Shown here one piece after another: positions 7,830 through 17,978 of a stretch of 64,000 bases of DNA. How positions within the stretch are numbered: the first letter of the stretch is position 1; each line of letters opens with the position of its first letter. A program made the translations under genes and the position numbers. Source of the DNA: Labrys sp. KNU-23 (GTDB taxonomy: Bacteria > Pseudomonadota > Alphaproteobacteria > Rhizobiales > Labraceae); the NCBI RefSeq assembly GCF_008330945.1, contig NZ_CP043489.1:2243501-2307500 (forward strand), in the 5' to 3' direction. The notes beneath the pieces were generated by a model. The model worked only from the letters and a program-made list of their open reading frames with translations, had not been told where the DNA came from and ran no database searches.

Positions 7830-7885
7830 AGTGTTCAATTCTGGTCCCTCTCAAAGCGCGAGGGGCCAGAAGCCGTCAAACACTC
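7830..7885. terminator. hairpin between convergent genes
   Basis: TCTGGTCCCTC (7840-7850) pairs with GAGGGGCCAGA (7860-7870), with one wobble. GAGTGTT (7830) pairs with AACACTC (7879) further out. The structure sits between the Tim44-like gene (+) and betA (-). There is no long U tract, so its role as a bidirectional terminator is tentative. Confidence 0.4.
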
Positions 7886-7891
7886 TCCCTC

Positions 7892-9550
7892 CTATCTCTG
7901 CTTCGTCTCCCAATCCTTCGCCTGGTAGAAGGGCGCATTGGATGGTGGCAGCAGCGGTTTGCCGAGAATGTGGTCGGAGGCCTTCTCGCCGATCATGATC
8001 GAGGGGGCGTTGAGATTGCCGTTGGTGATCAGCGGGATGATGGCCGAGTCGGCGATGCGCAGATTCTGAAGGCCCACCACGCGGGTCTCCGGATCCACCA
8101 CCGTCATCGGATCGGAAGGGTCGCCCATCCGGCAGGTGCCGGACGGGTGGAAGGCACTCTCGACATGCTGGGCGATGAAGGCATCGATCGCTTCATCCGA
8201 GGTGACGTCGGCCCCCGGCGAGATCTCGCGGCCGCGAAAAGGTTCGAACGCCTTCTGCTGGAAGATCTCGCGGGTCAGCCTAACGCAGGCCCGCATCTCG
8301 GCCCAATCGTCGGGATGGCTCATATAGTTGAAGCGGATCAGCGGTGCCTCCCGCACGTCCCGCGACTTCAGGCGAATATGGCCGCGGCTCCTGGAGCGCA
8401 TCGGCCCGACATGGGCCTGAAAACCGTGCTCGGAGGCGAGCGAATTGCCGTTGTAGCTCACTGCCATCGGCAGAAAATGATACTGGATGTCGGGATAGGA
8501 GATACCGGCGCGCGAGCGGATGAAACCGCAGCTCTCGAAATGATTGGTAGCGCCCAGCCCGTCCTTGCGCAGCAACCATTGCAGGCCGACCATGCCCTTG
8601 GCGATCGGGTTGGTCACCGAATAGAGGGTGATCGGCTGGGTGCTCGCCATCTGGAAATAGAATTCGAGATGGTCCTGCAGGTTTTCGCCGACGCCGGCGA
8701 GATCGGCGACCACCTCGATGCCAAAGCCCCTAAGTTCGGCGGCCGGCCCCACGCCCGACGCCTTCAGGAGCTGGGGATCGTTGATCGGTCCGGCCGCCAG
8801 GATCACCTCGCGCCGCGCCATCACGCGCTTGAGCTCGGAGCCCTGCCAATATTCGACGCCAACAGCCTTCCTACCCTCGAACAGGATGCGGCTCGCCAGC
8901 GCATGCGTTTCTACCGACAGATTGGGCCGTTTCATCGCCGGCTTGAGATAGGCATTGGCGGCAGACCAGCGGCGGCCCTTATGAACCGTCATGTCCATGC
9001 GGCCGAAGCCTTCCTGCTGGTAGCCGTTCACGTCGGCCGTGGCGGGATAGCCGGCCTCGACGGCGGCATCGATGAAGGCCTGGTAGAGCGGGTTGGCAAG
9101 CCTGCCATAGGAGGTCTTGAGCGGGCCGTCGGCACCGCGATATGCGTCGCCGCCTTCCTCGCGCCCCTCTGCCCGGCGGAAATAGGGCAGCACGCCCGCA
9201 TAGTTCCAGCCACGGGCGCCGGCCTCGTTCCAGGCCTCGTAGTCCATGGCATGGCCACGGATATAGACCATGCCGTTGATCGAGGAGGAGCCGCCGAGCA
9301 CCTTGCCACGCGGTGTATGGAGGCTGCGACCGCCGAGTGCCGGCTCGGGCTCGGCATGGTAGCGCCAATCATAGCGAGGCGAGTTCATCGGGATGGAAAG
9401 GGCGCTCGGCATCTGGATGAACACCGAGCCGTCCTTGCCGCCGAATTCCAGGACCTTGACGCGATGCGCGCCGTCCTCCGTCAGGCGACTCGCCATCACG
9501 CAACCCGCCGAACCGGCGCCCACGATCACATAGTCGAATGTTTCGGTCAT
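7892..9550 (-). CDS. betA: choline dehydrogenase (GMC oxidoreductase)
   Basis: 552-residue FAD-dependent flavoenzyme oxidising choline to betaine aldehyde, usually membrane-associated. The N-terminal Rossmann motif is VIVGAGSAGCVMASRL. GMC signatures include GGSSSINGMVYIRG and GPINDPQLLKASGVG. The C-terminal FHPSGTCRMG carries the active-site His, and NLNAPSIMIGEKASD is conserved. The start at 9550 (MTETFDYV) gives the standard N-terminus. It is the last gene of betI-betB-betA, 119 nt after betB, feeding glycine betaine synthesis for osmoprotection or carbon use. Confidence 0.93.
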   Translation of the reverse strand: MTETFDYVIVGAGSAGCVMASRLTEDGAHRVKVLEFGGKDGSVFIQMPSALSIPMNSPRYDWRYHAEPEPALGGRSLHTPRGKVLGGSSSINGMVYIRGHAMDYEAWNEAGARGWNYAGVLPYFRRAEGREEGGDAYRGADGPLKTSYGRLANPLYQAFIDAAVEAGYPATADVNGYQQEGFGRMDMTVHKGRRWSAANAYLKPAMKRPNLSVETHALASRILFEGRKAVGVEYWQGSELKRVMARREVILAAGPINDPQLLKASGVGPAAELRGFGIEVVADLAGVGENLQDHLEFYFQMASTQPITLYSVTNPIAKGMVGLQWLLRKDGLGATNHFESCGFIRSRAGISYPDIQYHFLPMAVSYNGNSLASEHGFQAHVGPMRSRSRGHIRLKSRDVREAPLIRFNYMSHPDDWAEMRACVRLTREIFQQKAFEPFRGREISPGADVTSDEAIDAFIAQHVESAFHPSGTCRMGDPSDPMTVVDPETRVVGLQNLRIADSAIIPLITNGNLNAPSIMIGEKASDHILGKPLLPPSNAPFYQAKDWETKQR

Positions 9551-9669
9551 GGTTTTCCGGGTGCGCGAACGTCCCGTCCGCTTCTTCCCGCCCTTCGAAT
9601 GTCGCGTTTCCAAGAGCGGACGCCGCGACATACAAGCATGTCGCTGAGACGTCCGCGTATCCGGAGAAT

Positions 9670-11133
9670 TCAGTACGGCGCGTCGATATCGCCGAGGGCG
9701 ACGTAGACGCTCTTGATCTGGGTGTAGTGCTCCACCGCGGCGCGCGAATTCTCGCGCCCGAGGCCCGACAGCTTCACCCCGCCGAAAGGCAGCTCGATCG
9801 GCGTGACGTTATACTGGTTGATCCAGCAGGTGCCGGCCTCGAGATTGGCGATGACGCGATGGCCTCGCGAGAGATCGTTGGTGAACACGCCGGCGGCCAG
9901 GCCATATTCGGTGTCGTTGGCGCGGGCGACCACCTCGTCCTCGTCGTCGAAGCTCAGCACCGTCATCACCGGTCCGAAGATCTCCTCGCGCACGATGGCC
10001 ATGTCGTCCTGGCAGCCGTCGAAGATGGTGGGAGCGACGAAGGCGCCCTTGGCAAGCGCACCGGTGGTGACGCGCTGCCCGCCGGTCAACAGCCTGGCAC
10101 CCTCAGCCTTACCCTTCTCGACATAGGACATCACCTTTTCCAGATGCTCCAGATTGACGAGGGCGCCGACATGGGTGTTGGGGTCGAGGGGATCGCCGAT
10201 CACCATCTTCTCGACCCGAGCCTTGAGCTTGGCGAGGAAGGCGTCCTTGACCTTGCTGTGCACGAAGACGCGCGTGCCGTTCGAGCAGACCTCGCCGGCC
10301 GAATAGAAATTGCCGAGCAGCGCGCCGGAGACGGCATTGTCGAGCTTGGCGTCATCGAACACGATCAGGGGCGACTTGCCGCCGAGTTCCAGCGTGACGT
10401 GCTTCAGCGTCTTGGCGGCATTGGCCATGATGATACGGCCGGTGCCGGCCTCGCCCGTCAACGAGATCTTCTTGATGGCGGGGTGGGCAACCAGCGCCTT
10501 GCCGACGCGGGCATCGCCCTGCACCACGTTGAAGACGCCGTCCGGCAGGCCGGCCTCCTTGAAGGCCTCGGCAAGGTAGGGCGCGGTCAGCGGCGTTACC
10601 TCGGAGGGCTTGAAGATCATGGCGTTGCCGCAGGCGAGCGCCGGAGCCGATTTCCAGCAGGCGATCTGGAGGGGATAGTTCCAGGCACCGATGCCAGCCA
10701 CCACGCCGAGCGGCTCGCGCCTGGTATAGCCGAAGGCGGCAGGGCCGAGGTCGACATGCTCGCCGGTGAGCGTGGCGGCGATACCGGCGAAATATTCCAG
10801 GCAGTCGGCGCCCGACAGCACGTCGACGGCGATTGTCTCCTGGATCGGCTTGCCGGTATCGCGCGTCTCGATCTCGGCCAGTGCCGCGTTCTTCTCACGC
10901 AGGATGTCGGCCGTGCGCTTGAGGATGCGCCCACGCTCGGCCCCCGTCATGCGCGACCAGACCTTGAAGCCGGCCTTGGCGGCCTCGACCGCCCGCTCGA
11001 TGTCGGCATCGCCGGCCTGCTCGATCTGAGCGATGGTCTCGCCGGTAGCCGGATCGATCGAGGCAAAGGTCTCGCCCGAGGTGGCGTCGACAAAGGCGCC
11101 GCCAATATGGTTCTTCACAACGCCATAGCGCAT
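9670..11133 (-). CDS. betB: betaine aldehyde dehydrogenase
   Basis: 487-residue NAD(P)+-dependent aldehyde dehydrogenase converting betaine aldehyde to glycine betaine. It carries the ALDH active-site motifs VTLELGGKSP (general-base Glu) and FYSAGEVCSNGTRVF (nucleophilic Cys), the BADH-like GAWNYPLQIACWKSAPALA segment, and the C-terminal PFGGVKLSGLGRENS. The SD GGGGAG lies about 8 nt upstream. It lies 137 nt after betI and upstream of betA, consistent with one choline-inducible unit under BetI. Confidence 0.95.
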   Translation of the reverse strand: MRYGVVKNHIGGAFVDATSGETFASIDPATGETIAQIEQAGDADIERAVEAAKAGFKVWSRMTGAERGRILKRTADILREKNAALAEIETRDTGKPIQETIAVDVLSGADCLEYFAGIAATLTGEHVDLGPAAFGYTRREPLGVVAGIGAWNYPLQIACWKSAPALACGNAMIFKPSEVTPLTAPYLAEAFKEAGLPDGVFNVVQGDARVGKALVAHPAIKKISLTGEAGTGRIIMANAAKTLKHVTLELGGKSPLIVFDDAKLDNAVSGALLGNFYSAGEVCSNGTRVFVHSKVKDAFLAKLKARVEKMVIGDPLDPNTHVGALVNLEHLEKVMSYVEKGKAEGARLLTGGQRVTTGALAKGAFVAPTIFDGCQDDMAIVREEIFGPVMTVLSFDDEDEVVARANDTEYGLAAGVFTNDLSRGHRVIANLEAGTCWINQYNVTPIELPFGGVKLSGLGRENSRAAVEHYTQIKSVYVALGDIDAPY

Positions 11134-11270
11134 TTTTCAAACTCCCCGCCTGGAATGGCCGCCGCTTGATCGGAGCCGTTTTCCGCTTTTCGATATGAAC
11201 TCGACTTCCAAATGCGAGCCGGCGCCCTCGCCTCCGGCCAATTCTTGGCGCCAATCCTTGACGCCACTCC

Positions 11271-11903
11271 TCAGCGACTGAGGCCGAGCAGCATGAACTG
11301 ACTATCGACGAAACCGGTCGCCACGCTTCTGGCCATGCGGCCATCCGGATCATTGGCGAGCGTAGCGCGCAGCCACAGGCCGTCGATCATCGCCGCGATG
11401 GTCTCGGCCAGCGCCCGCGCCGGTTCCGGCCTCAGCACGGGATGCAGCGCATGGGCGAGGTTGCCGGCAATGCGCCGATGATAGGCGCGCTGCACCCGGG
11501 CAAAGCGCGGCGAGTGCGGCACCTGCCCCCAGAAAGCCAGCCAGACCGTGCCGATGCGCCGCTCGAACTGGCTGACGCCGAGCATGGTCTCGATCACCGC
11601 CTGGACCCGTGCCCGCGGCGTGGTGGCGTCACGCAGGCGGGCCGCCGCTCCCCGTGACAACTGCCGGGCGAGATGGCGCAGGGTCGCCTCCAGCAGCCCA
11701 TCCTTGTCGCCGAAATAGAAGGAGACCAGGCCGGTGGAGACATCCGCGCGCCGGGCGATTTCCGCGATCGTCGTCGCATTGAAGCCGAGTTCGGCGATCG
11801 CCTCGATGGTGGCGTCGATCAGTTGCCGACGCCGCACATCCCCGGCGTCGACGCGGCGCAGGCGTATCGGGCGTTCGTTGGACGAGGAGAGCTGAGCGGC
11901 CAT
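11271..11903 (-). CDS. betI: TetR-family choline-responsive repressor BetI
   Basis: 210-residue TetR regulator. The N-terminal helix-turn-helix (about 18-65: RRRQLIDATIEAIAELGFN, VSTGLVSFYFGDKDGLLEATL) matches BetI, as does the C-terminal ligand domain (IAAMIDGLWLRATL). In this family choline relieves repression of bet genes. The start at 11903 is preferred over 11930, which would lie on the operator. A perfect palindrome TTGAACGTTCAA 15 nt upstream is the likely self-bound operator. It heads the betB-betA operon. Confidence 0.93.
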   Translation of the reverse strand: MAAQLSSSNERPIRLRRVDAGDVRRRQLIDATIEAIAELGFNATTIAEIARRADVSTGLVSFYFGDKDGLLEATLRHLARQLSRGAAARLRDATTPRARVQAVIETMLGVSQFERRIGTVWLAFWGQVPHSPRFARVQRAYHRRIAGNLAHALHPVLRPEPARALAETIAAMIDGLWLRATLANDPDGRMARSVATGFVDSQFMLLGLSR

Positions 11904-11918
11904 GCCCAATACAATATT

Positions 11919-11930
11919 TTGAACGTTCAA
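11919..11930. promoter_or_regulatory. probable BetI operator palindrome
   Basis: A perfect 12-bp palindrome, TTGAACGTTCAA, directly upstream of betI in an AT-rich stretch. The position fits autoregulation by the TetR protein BetI. The assignment rests on palindrome and position; the motif is similar in style to known BetI sites. Confidence 0.65.
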
Positions 11931-12052
11931 TCAGTCAAGAGCGGATCGCATTTCGCTGTCGATTCTTGGCGACAATCGGAACTGAAGCCCGGCCTGCCGA
12001 TCCCCTTTCCATTTTCGCGCGAAGTCGGCATGCTGGCATGTGGACCAGCCTG

Positions 12053-12153
12053 AGCGTCTTGCGATTTGCCGGAATCATCCGGAATCGCAAAGATGCGTCG
12101 AAACAAAGAGTTAGAGTAAAGGCACGCTGTCGCCAGAGCGCGCTTTGCTCTAG
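12053..12153 (+). repeat. dispersed structured repeat, family 1, copy A
   Basis: Starts AGCGTCTTGCGATTT and ends GCTTTGCTCTAG. It contains TGCGATT...AATCGCA and other imperfect hairpins. Related copies occur at 19731, 31901, 44978, 48071 and 54047. It ends 26 nt before the ATG of the 70-residue gene, so it may form that gene's leader. Confidence 0.7.
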
Positions 12154-12178
12154 GGAATCAGTCGGGAGGAACAACCGG

Positions 12179-12391
12179 ATGCGCGACAAGTCGACCGAAG
12201 GCCAGCTCGTACCAGGGCTCAATGTCATCGAGACGACGGAGACGGACAACATCCTGCGCTGGGACGGCCATATGGTCTATGTCGAGCACAAGGTCTTCCA
12301 TAACGGGCAGGTGGTCCACGAACGCTACAGGCGCCGTGTCACGACCGAGGTCGCCAGGGCCTTGCTGACCACGATCCAGCTGAACGGCTGA
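12179..12391 (+). CDS. 70-residue hypothetical protein
   Basis: Small soluble protein of 70 residues, start ATG 12179 with a strong GGGAGGA 8 nt upstream. It has no signal peptide or membrane segment. Alternating polar and hydrophobic residues (NILRWDGHMVYVEHKVFHNGQVVHERYRRRVTTE) suggest a small beta-rich fold followed by a helix. I do not recognise a family. It lies between divergent betI and the convergent end of the ATP synthase operon, and just after a copy of the dispersed repeat. It looks like a genuine gene on codon usage and SD. Confidence 0.65.
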   Translation: MRDKSTEGQLVPGLNVIETTETDNILRWDGHMVYVEHKVFHNGQVVHERYRRRVTTEVARALLTTIQLNG

Positions 12392-12461
12392 CGCGCCTGC
12401 TCTTTCCGTCCTGCAGCCGCAGCGTATCCAAGAACAGACGGGATGCCTGCGGTCCCAGAAG

Positions 12462-12495
12462 AAAAAACGGCGGCAGGCTTGTCGCCTGCCGCCGT
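12462..12495 (-). terminator. intrinsic terminator of the ATP synthase F1 operon
   Basis: On the minus strand a perfect 12-bp stem, ACGGCGGCAGGC / GCCTGCCGCCGT, with a 5-nt GACAA loop is followed by TTTTTT (12467-12462). It lies 34 nt beyond the atpC stop and is a textbook Rho-independent terminator. Confidence 0.93.
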
Positions 12496-12528
12496 CGATC
12501 AAAACATCCCCGTCGAGACCGATGGGGC

Positions 12529-12930
12529 TCAGCTGAGAGCTTTCTGCAATTCCTTGATCTGGCCGAGCTTGAGATCGGCCAGGGTCTTGGCAGCATCGTC
12601 CTCAGCCGCTTGGACCGCGGCTTCGGCGGCCGCTATTTCCTTGCTGAGCTTGTCCGGGGTCAGTTCCTCGATCGGAACGGCCTGCTCGGCCAGGATGGTG
12701 AGCCCCTGCGGATTGACGTCCGCGAAGCCGCCCCGCACGAACAGATGGCGGGACGAGCCACCCGCGGTTTCCTTGACCACAATGATACCGGGCCGGATGG
12801 TCGACATCACCGGAGCGTGCTGAGACAGCACCTCGAAATCGCCTTCGCTGCCCGGCACGACGACGGATTCGACAGGGCCGGAGAACAGCAGCTTCTCAGG
12901 CGTGACGAGTTCGAATTGGAAGCTGGCCAT
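12529..12930 (-). CDS. atpC: ATP synthase F1 epsilon subunit
   Basis: 133-residue rotor subunit of the F1 sector. The N-terminal beta-sandwich (FQFELVTPEKLLFSG ... VVPGSEGDFEVLSQHAPVMS) is followed by a C-terminal helical hairpin region (about 90-133), which in this family can inhibit ATP hydrolysis. It is the last gene of the atpH-A-G-(ohr)-D-C cluster, 57 nt after atpD, and is followed by a strong terminator. Confidence 0.95.
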   Translation of the reverse strand: MASFQFELVTPEKLLFSGPVESVVVPGSEGDFEVLSQHAPVMSTIRPGIIVVKETAGGSSRHLFVRGGFADVNPQGLTILAEQAVPIEELTPDKLSKEIAAAEAAVQAAEDDAAKTLADLKLGQIKELQKALS

Positions 12931-12987
12931 CGATGCGGTCCTTGATTTCCAGAAGGGAGGCGCCTGCCGGCGCCCCCGATAGCGTTG

Positions 12988-14421
<1,434 letters not shown>

Positions 14422-14460
14422 GGGGTTCTCCAAAGTCTCTTCTATACTTGAAACGTTCGA

Positions 14461-14865
14461 TCAGACGACGGTCAACGTGACGGGCACGTTGTTCCGGGTC
14501 GCCCGGGAATAGGGACAGATCTGGTGCGCTTCCTCGACCAATGCCTTGACCTTGTCGGCATCGGCGCCGGGAACATGGACCTTCAATTCCACCGAAAGGG
14601 CGAAGCTGACATCGTCCTTGGCCAGCGTCACCTGGCAGGTGATCTTGGCGGTCGAGCCATCGATGCCATGCTTGCGGCCGAGTGCCACGATGGCCTGGCC
14701 GTAGCAAGCCGAATAGCCCAGCGCAAAGAGCTGCTCGGGATTATGGCCTTCGCCATTGCCGCCGAGTTCCTTCGGAAAGGCCATGGCGAGCGCCAGCCCG
14801 CCATTGTCGAGAATGGCGCGGCCTTCGCGGCCACCCTTGGTCGAGGCAGAAGTGACGTAGGACAT
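14461..14865 (-). CDS. Ohr-type organic hydroperoxide reductase (OsmC superfamily)
   Basis: 134-residue thiol peroxidase reducing organic hydroperoxides. Reactive Cys54 (GYSACYGQA), resolving Cys117 (ICPYSRATRNN), and the Arg and Glu expected from Ohr (GREGRAILDNG, NPEQLFALG) are all present, giving the Ohr subgroup rather than generic OsmC. It sits inside the ATP synthase operon on the same strand, 22 nt after atpG and 39 nt before atpD, so it is almost certainly co-transcribed. No MarR-type OhrR gene is adjacent, so regulation differs from typical ohr loci. Confidence 0.92.
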   Translation of the reverse strand: MSYVTSASTKGGREGRAILDNGGLALAMAFPKELGGNGEGHNPEQLFALGYSACYGQAIVALGRKHGIDGSTAKITCQVTLAKDDVSFALSVELKVHVPGADADKVKALVEEAHQICPYSRATRNNVPVTLTVV

Positions 14866-14887
14866 CGCGATTCCCCTTTGGCTGGCC

Positions 14888-15763
14888 TCAGAGCGCTTCC
14901 GCGCCCGAGATGATCTCGATCAGTTCCTTGGTGATCATCGCCTGGCGCGTGCGGTTGTAGGTGATCGTCTGCTTCTTGATCATCTCGCCGGCGTTGCGCG
15001 TGGCGTTGTCCATGGCACTCATCTGCGATCCGTAGAAGGACGCATTGTTCTCGAGCAGAGCCCGCAGCACCTGCACCGAAATGTTCCGCGGCAGCAGGTC
15101 GGCGAGGATGGCGCCCTCGTCGGGCTCATACTCGTAGGCGACCTTCTGGGCCCCTTCCTGGACAACCGGCACTTCGGCCGGGATCAGCCGCTTGGCCGTC
15201 GGGATCTGCGAGATCACCGACTTGAAGGTCGAGTAGAAAAGGGTGCAGACGTCGAACTCGCCCTCGGCATAGAGCTTGCGGACCTTCGCGCCGACCTGGT
15301 CGGCATGTTCGAAGCCGAGCTGGCGTACGGAACGGAAATCGACGAGCTCGATGATCTGCTTTTCGAACTGCCGCTTGAGCACGTCGTAGCCCTTGCGGCC
15401 GACGCAGAGGATCTTGACCGTCTTGCCCTGCGCCATCAGCGCCGTGGTGTGCTCGCGGGCGAGACGGGCGATCGAGGTATTGAAGGCGCCGCACAGGCCG
15501 CGTTCGCCGGTGCACACCACCAGCAGATGGGTCTGGTCCTTGCCGTTGCCCGCCAGCAAGGGCGGTGCCTGGCGCGGGTCGGCAATCGAGCCGGCGAGAT
15601 TGGCCAACACGCTGTCGATGCGCTCGGCATAGGGACGCGCCGCCTCGGCCGCCATCTGGGCACGGCGCAACTTGGCAGCCGCGACCATCTGCATGGCCTT
15701 GGTGATCTTCTGCGTCGCCTTGACCGAGGCAATACGATTTCTAAGGTCTTTCAGCGATGCCAT
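14888..15763 (-). CDS. atpG: ATP synthase F1 gamma subunit
   Basis: 291-residue central rotor shaft of F1. The N-terminal helix MASLKDLRNRIASVKATQKITKAMQMVAAAK and the C-terminal helix ending in TKELIEIISGAEAL are the coiled-coil halves; the middle part is Rossmann-like (VVCTGERGLCGAFN). The C-terminal signature SAMDNATRNAGEMI is conserved. It follows atpA by 128 nt and precedes the Ohr gene by 22 nt. Confidence 0.96.
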   Translation of the reverse strand: MASLKDLRNRIASVKATQKITKAMQMVAAAKLRRAQMAAEAARPYAERIDSVLANLAGSIADPRQAPPLLAGNGKDQTHLLVVCTGERGLCGAFNTSIARLAREHTTALMAQGKTVKILCVGRKGYDVLKRQFEKQIIELVDFRSVRQLGFEHADQVGAKVRKLYAEGEFDVCTLFYSTFKSVISQIPTAKRLIPAEVPVVQEGAQKVAYEYEPDEGAILADLLPRNISVQVLRALLENNASFYGSQMSAMDNATRNAGEMIKKQTITYNRTRQAMITKELIEIISGAEAL

Positions 15764-15891
15764 CGCTTCGCCTTCCTATCGAGAGCTTGCGTACCGCCGC
15801 CCCTCTGGGGCAGGTGGCTCGGTTCCGACAAGCCGCGCCTGGAGGGCGGCTTGCTGGAGAAGCACCCCGGAATCCGAGGATCCGGAGCAGG

Positions 15892-17418
15892 TCAGGCGAA
15901 CGTCTTGGCGAACGCCTCGACCTGAGCCTTGAGCTTGGCGGCGACGTCGTCGGCGAGATCACCCGAGGAGCGAATCGCTTCGAGAATGGCGCCTTCGGCA
16001 CGCAGCTTGGCGAGCAGGCCGGTTTCGAATTCCTTGACCTTGTTGACAGGAATGGCGTCGAGATAGCCATTCACGCCGGCATAGATCACCACGACCTGCT
16101 CTTCCATCTTCAGCGGCGAGAACTGCCCCTGCTTCAGGAGTTCGGTCAGGCGGGAGCCACGAGCCAGCAGGCGCTGGGTGGTGGCGTCAAGGTCCGAACC
16201 GAACTGGGCGAAGGCGGCCATTTCACGATACTGGGCGAGCTCGCCCTTGATCTTGCCGGCGACCTTCTTCATCGCCTTGGTCTGCGCCGACGAGCCGACG
16301 CGCGACACCGACAGACCCACGTTCACGGCCGGGCGGATGCCCTGGTAGAACAGATCGGTCTCGAGGAAGATCTGGCCGTCGGTGATCGAGATCACGTTGG
16401 TCGGAATGTAGGCCGACACGTCGTTGGCCTGGGTTTCGATGACCGGAAGGGCAGTCAGCGAGCCCAAACCAGCGTCCTTGCCCATCTTGGCGGCGCGCTC
16501 GAGCAGACGGGAATGCAGGTAGAACACGTCGCCCGGATAGGCTTCGCGGCCCGGCGGACGGCGCAGCAGCAGCGACATCTGGCGATAGGCGACGGCCTGC
16601 TTGGAAAGGTCGTCATAGATGATCACGGCATGCATGCCGTTGTCGCGGAAATATTCGCCCATGGCGCAGCCGGCGAAGGGGGCCAGGAACTGCATCGGGG
16701 CCGGATCCGAAGCGGTGGCGGCGACGACGATGGAGTAGTCGAGCGCGCCGTTCTCTTCGAGAACCTTGACGAACTGGGCGACGGTGGAGCGCTTCTGGCC
16801 GACGGCGACGTAGACGCAATAGAGCTTCTTGCTCTCGTCATCGCCCTGGTTAAGCGGCTTCTGGTTGAGAATGGTATCGAGCGCCACCGCGGTCTTGCCG
16901 GTCTGGCGGTCGCCGATGATCAGCTCACGCTGGCCACGGCCGATCGGGATCAGGGCGTCGATAGCCTTGAGGCCCGTCGCCATCGGCTCGTTCACCGACT
17001 TGCGCGGAATGATGCCGGGCGCCTTGACGTCCACGCGGGCGCGCTGGTCGGCCTGGATCGGGCCCTTGCCATCGATCGGGTTGCCGAGAGCGTCGACGAC
17101 GCGGCCGAGCAGGCCCTTGCCGACGGGAACGTCGACGATGGCGCCGGTACGCTTGACGGTATCGCCTTCCGAGATTTCACGGTCGGAACCGAACAGCACG
17201 ATACCGACATTGTCGGTTTCGAGGTTCAGCGCCATGCCGCGCACGCCGCCGGGGAACTCGACCATCTCACCGGCCTGGACGTTGTCGAGGCCGTAGACGC
17301 GGGCAATACCGTCACCGACGGAGAGAACCTGACCGACTTCGGAAACTTCGGCTTCCTGGCCGAAATTCTTGATCTGGTCCTTCAGAATGGCGGAAATTTC
17401 TGCGGCGCGGATGTCCAT
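15892..17418 (-). CDS. atpA: ATP synthase F1 alpha subunit
   Basis: 508-residue non-catalytic nucleotide-binding subunit of F1. The P-loop GDRQTGKTAVALD, the alpha/beta signature PAVNVGLSVSRVGS and the C-terminal helical domain are intact. The length is standard for alphaproteobacteria. Its ATG shares one base with the TGA of atpH (TGATG), a tight translational coupling. Confidence 0.97.
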   Translation of the reverse strand: MDIRAAEISAILKDQIKNFGQEAEVSEVGQVLSVGDGIARVYGLDNVQAGEMVEFPGGVRGMALNLETDNVGIVLFGSDREISEGDTVKRTGAIVDVPVGKGLLGRVVDALGNPIDGKGPIQADQRARVDVKAPGIIPRKSVNEPMATGLKAIDALIPIGRGQRELIIGDRQTGKTAVALDTILNQKPLNQGDDESKKLYCVYVAVGQKRSTVAQFVKVLEENGALDYSIVVAATASDPAPMQFLAPFAGCAMGEYFRDNGMHAVIIYDDLSKQAVAYRQMSLLLRRPPGREAYPGDVFYLHSRLLERAAKMGKDAGLGSLTALPVIETQANDVSAYIPTNVISITDGQIFLETDLFYQGIRPAVNVGLSVSRVGSSAQTKAMKKVAGKIKGELAQYREMAAFAQFGSDLDATTQRLLARGSRLTELLKQGQFSPLKMEEQVVVIYAGVNGYLDAIPVNKVKEFETGLLAKLRAEGAILEAIRSSGDLADDVAAKLKAQVEAFAKTFA

Positions 17419-17978
17419 CAGCCGACCTCTTTCATGGCGATCTTGATCGATTGGAGTTTGGTCTTGAGCGAGGCATCGATCATGCGGCTGCCGATCTTGA
17501 CGATCAGACCACCGATCAGGCTCGCGTCGACCTTGACGTCGAGGGAAATGTCCTTGCCGGTCGCACTCTTGAGCGAGTCCTTGAGGACATTGAGATTGTC
17601 GTCGGAAAGCGGCTGAGCCGCCGTGACCTCTGCCGTGGCCTGCCCGCGCGCCTTGGCGACCAGCGTGGTGAAGGCCCGGATCATCTCGCCAACCGCGAAC
17701 AGGCGGCGGTTATGGGTGGCAAGCTTGATGAAATTGGCAGCAAGACCCCCGATACCTGCGCGCTCGAGCACGGCGATGACCGCCTTGGTCTGCTCTTCGG
17801 AGGAAAAGACGGGGCTGCGGACGAGGCGCTTGAGATCGGCGCTTTCCTCGACGAGGCCATTGAAACGGCCGAGATCGGCTGCAACGGAATCGATGGCGTT
17901 CTGCTCGCTGGCGAGCTCGAACAAGGCATTGGCATAGCGGCCTGCCATGCCGGATACGATCGGTTCTTCCCCTGCCAC
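17418..17978 (-). CDS. atpH: ATP synthase F1 delta subunit
   Basis: 186-residue stator subunit linking F1 to the b subunits. The N-terminal helical bundle starts at GMAGRYANALFELASEQ, and the C-terminal domain includes VDASLIGGLIVKIGSRMIDASLKTKL, the family signature. I chose the GTG at 17978, which has a purine-rich AGAGAGA about 6 nt upstream and gives the usual length; a GTG at 18002 adds eight residues without an SD. First gene of the F1 operon. Confidence 0.92.
   Translation of the reverse strand: MAGEEPIVSGMAGRYANALFELASEQNAIDSVAADLGRFNGLVEESADLKRLVRSPVFSSEEQTKAVIAVLERAGIGGLAANFIKLATHNRRLFAVGEMIRAFTTLVAKARGQATAEVTAAQPLSDDNLNVLKDSLKSATGKDISLDVKVDASLIGGLIVKIGSRMIDASLKTKLQSIKIAMKEVG

Noticed and set aside
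7616..9706. 696-codon open frame on the + strand
   Set aside because: It is antisense to betA, whose motifs and codon pattern are clear; no start signal or recognisable domain in the antisense frame.
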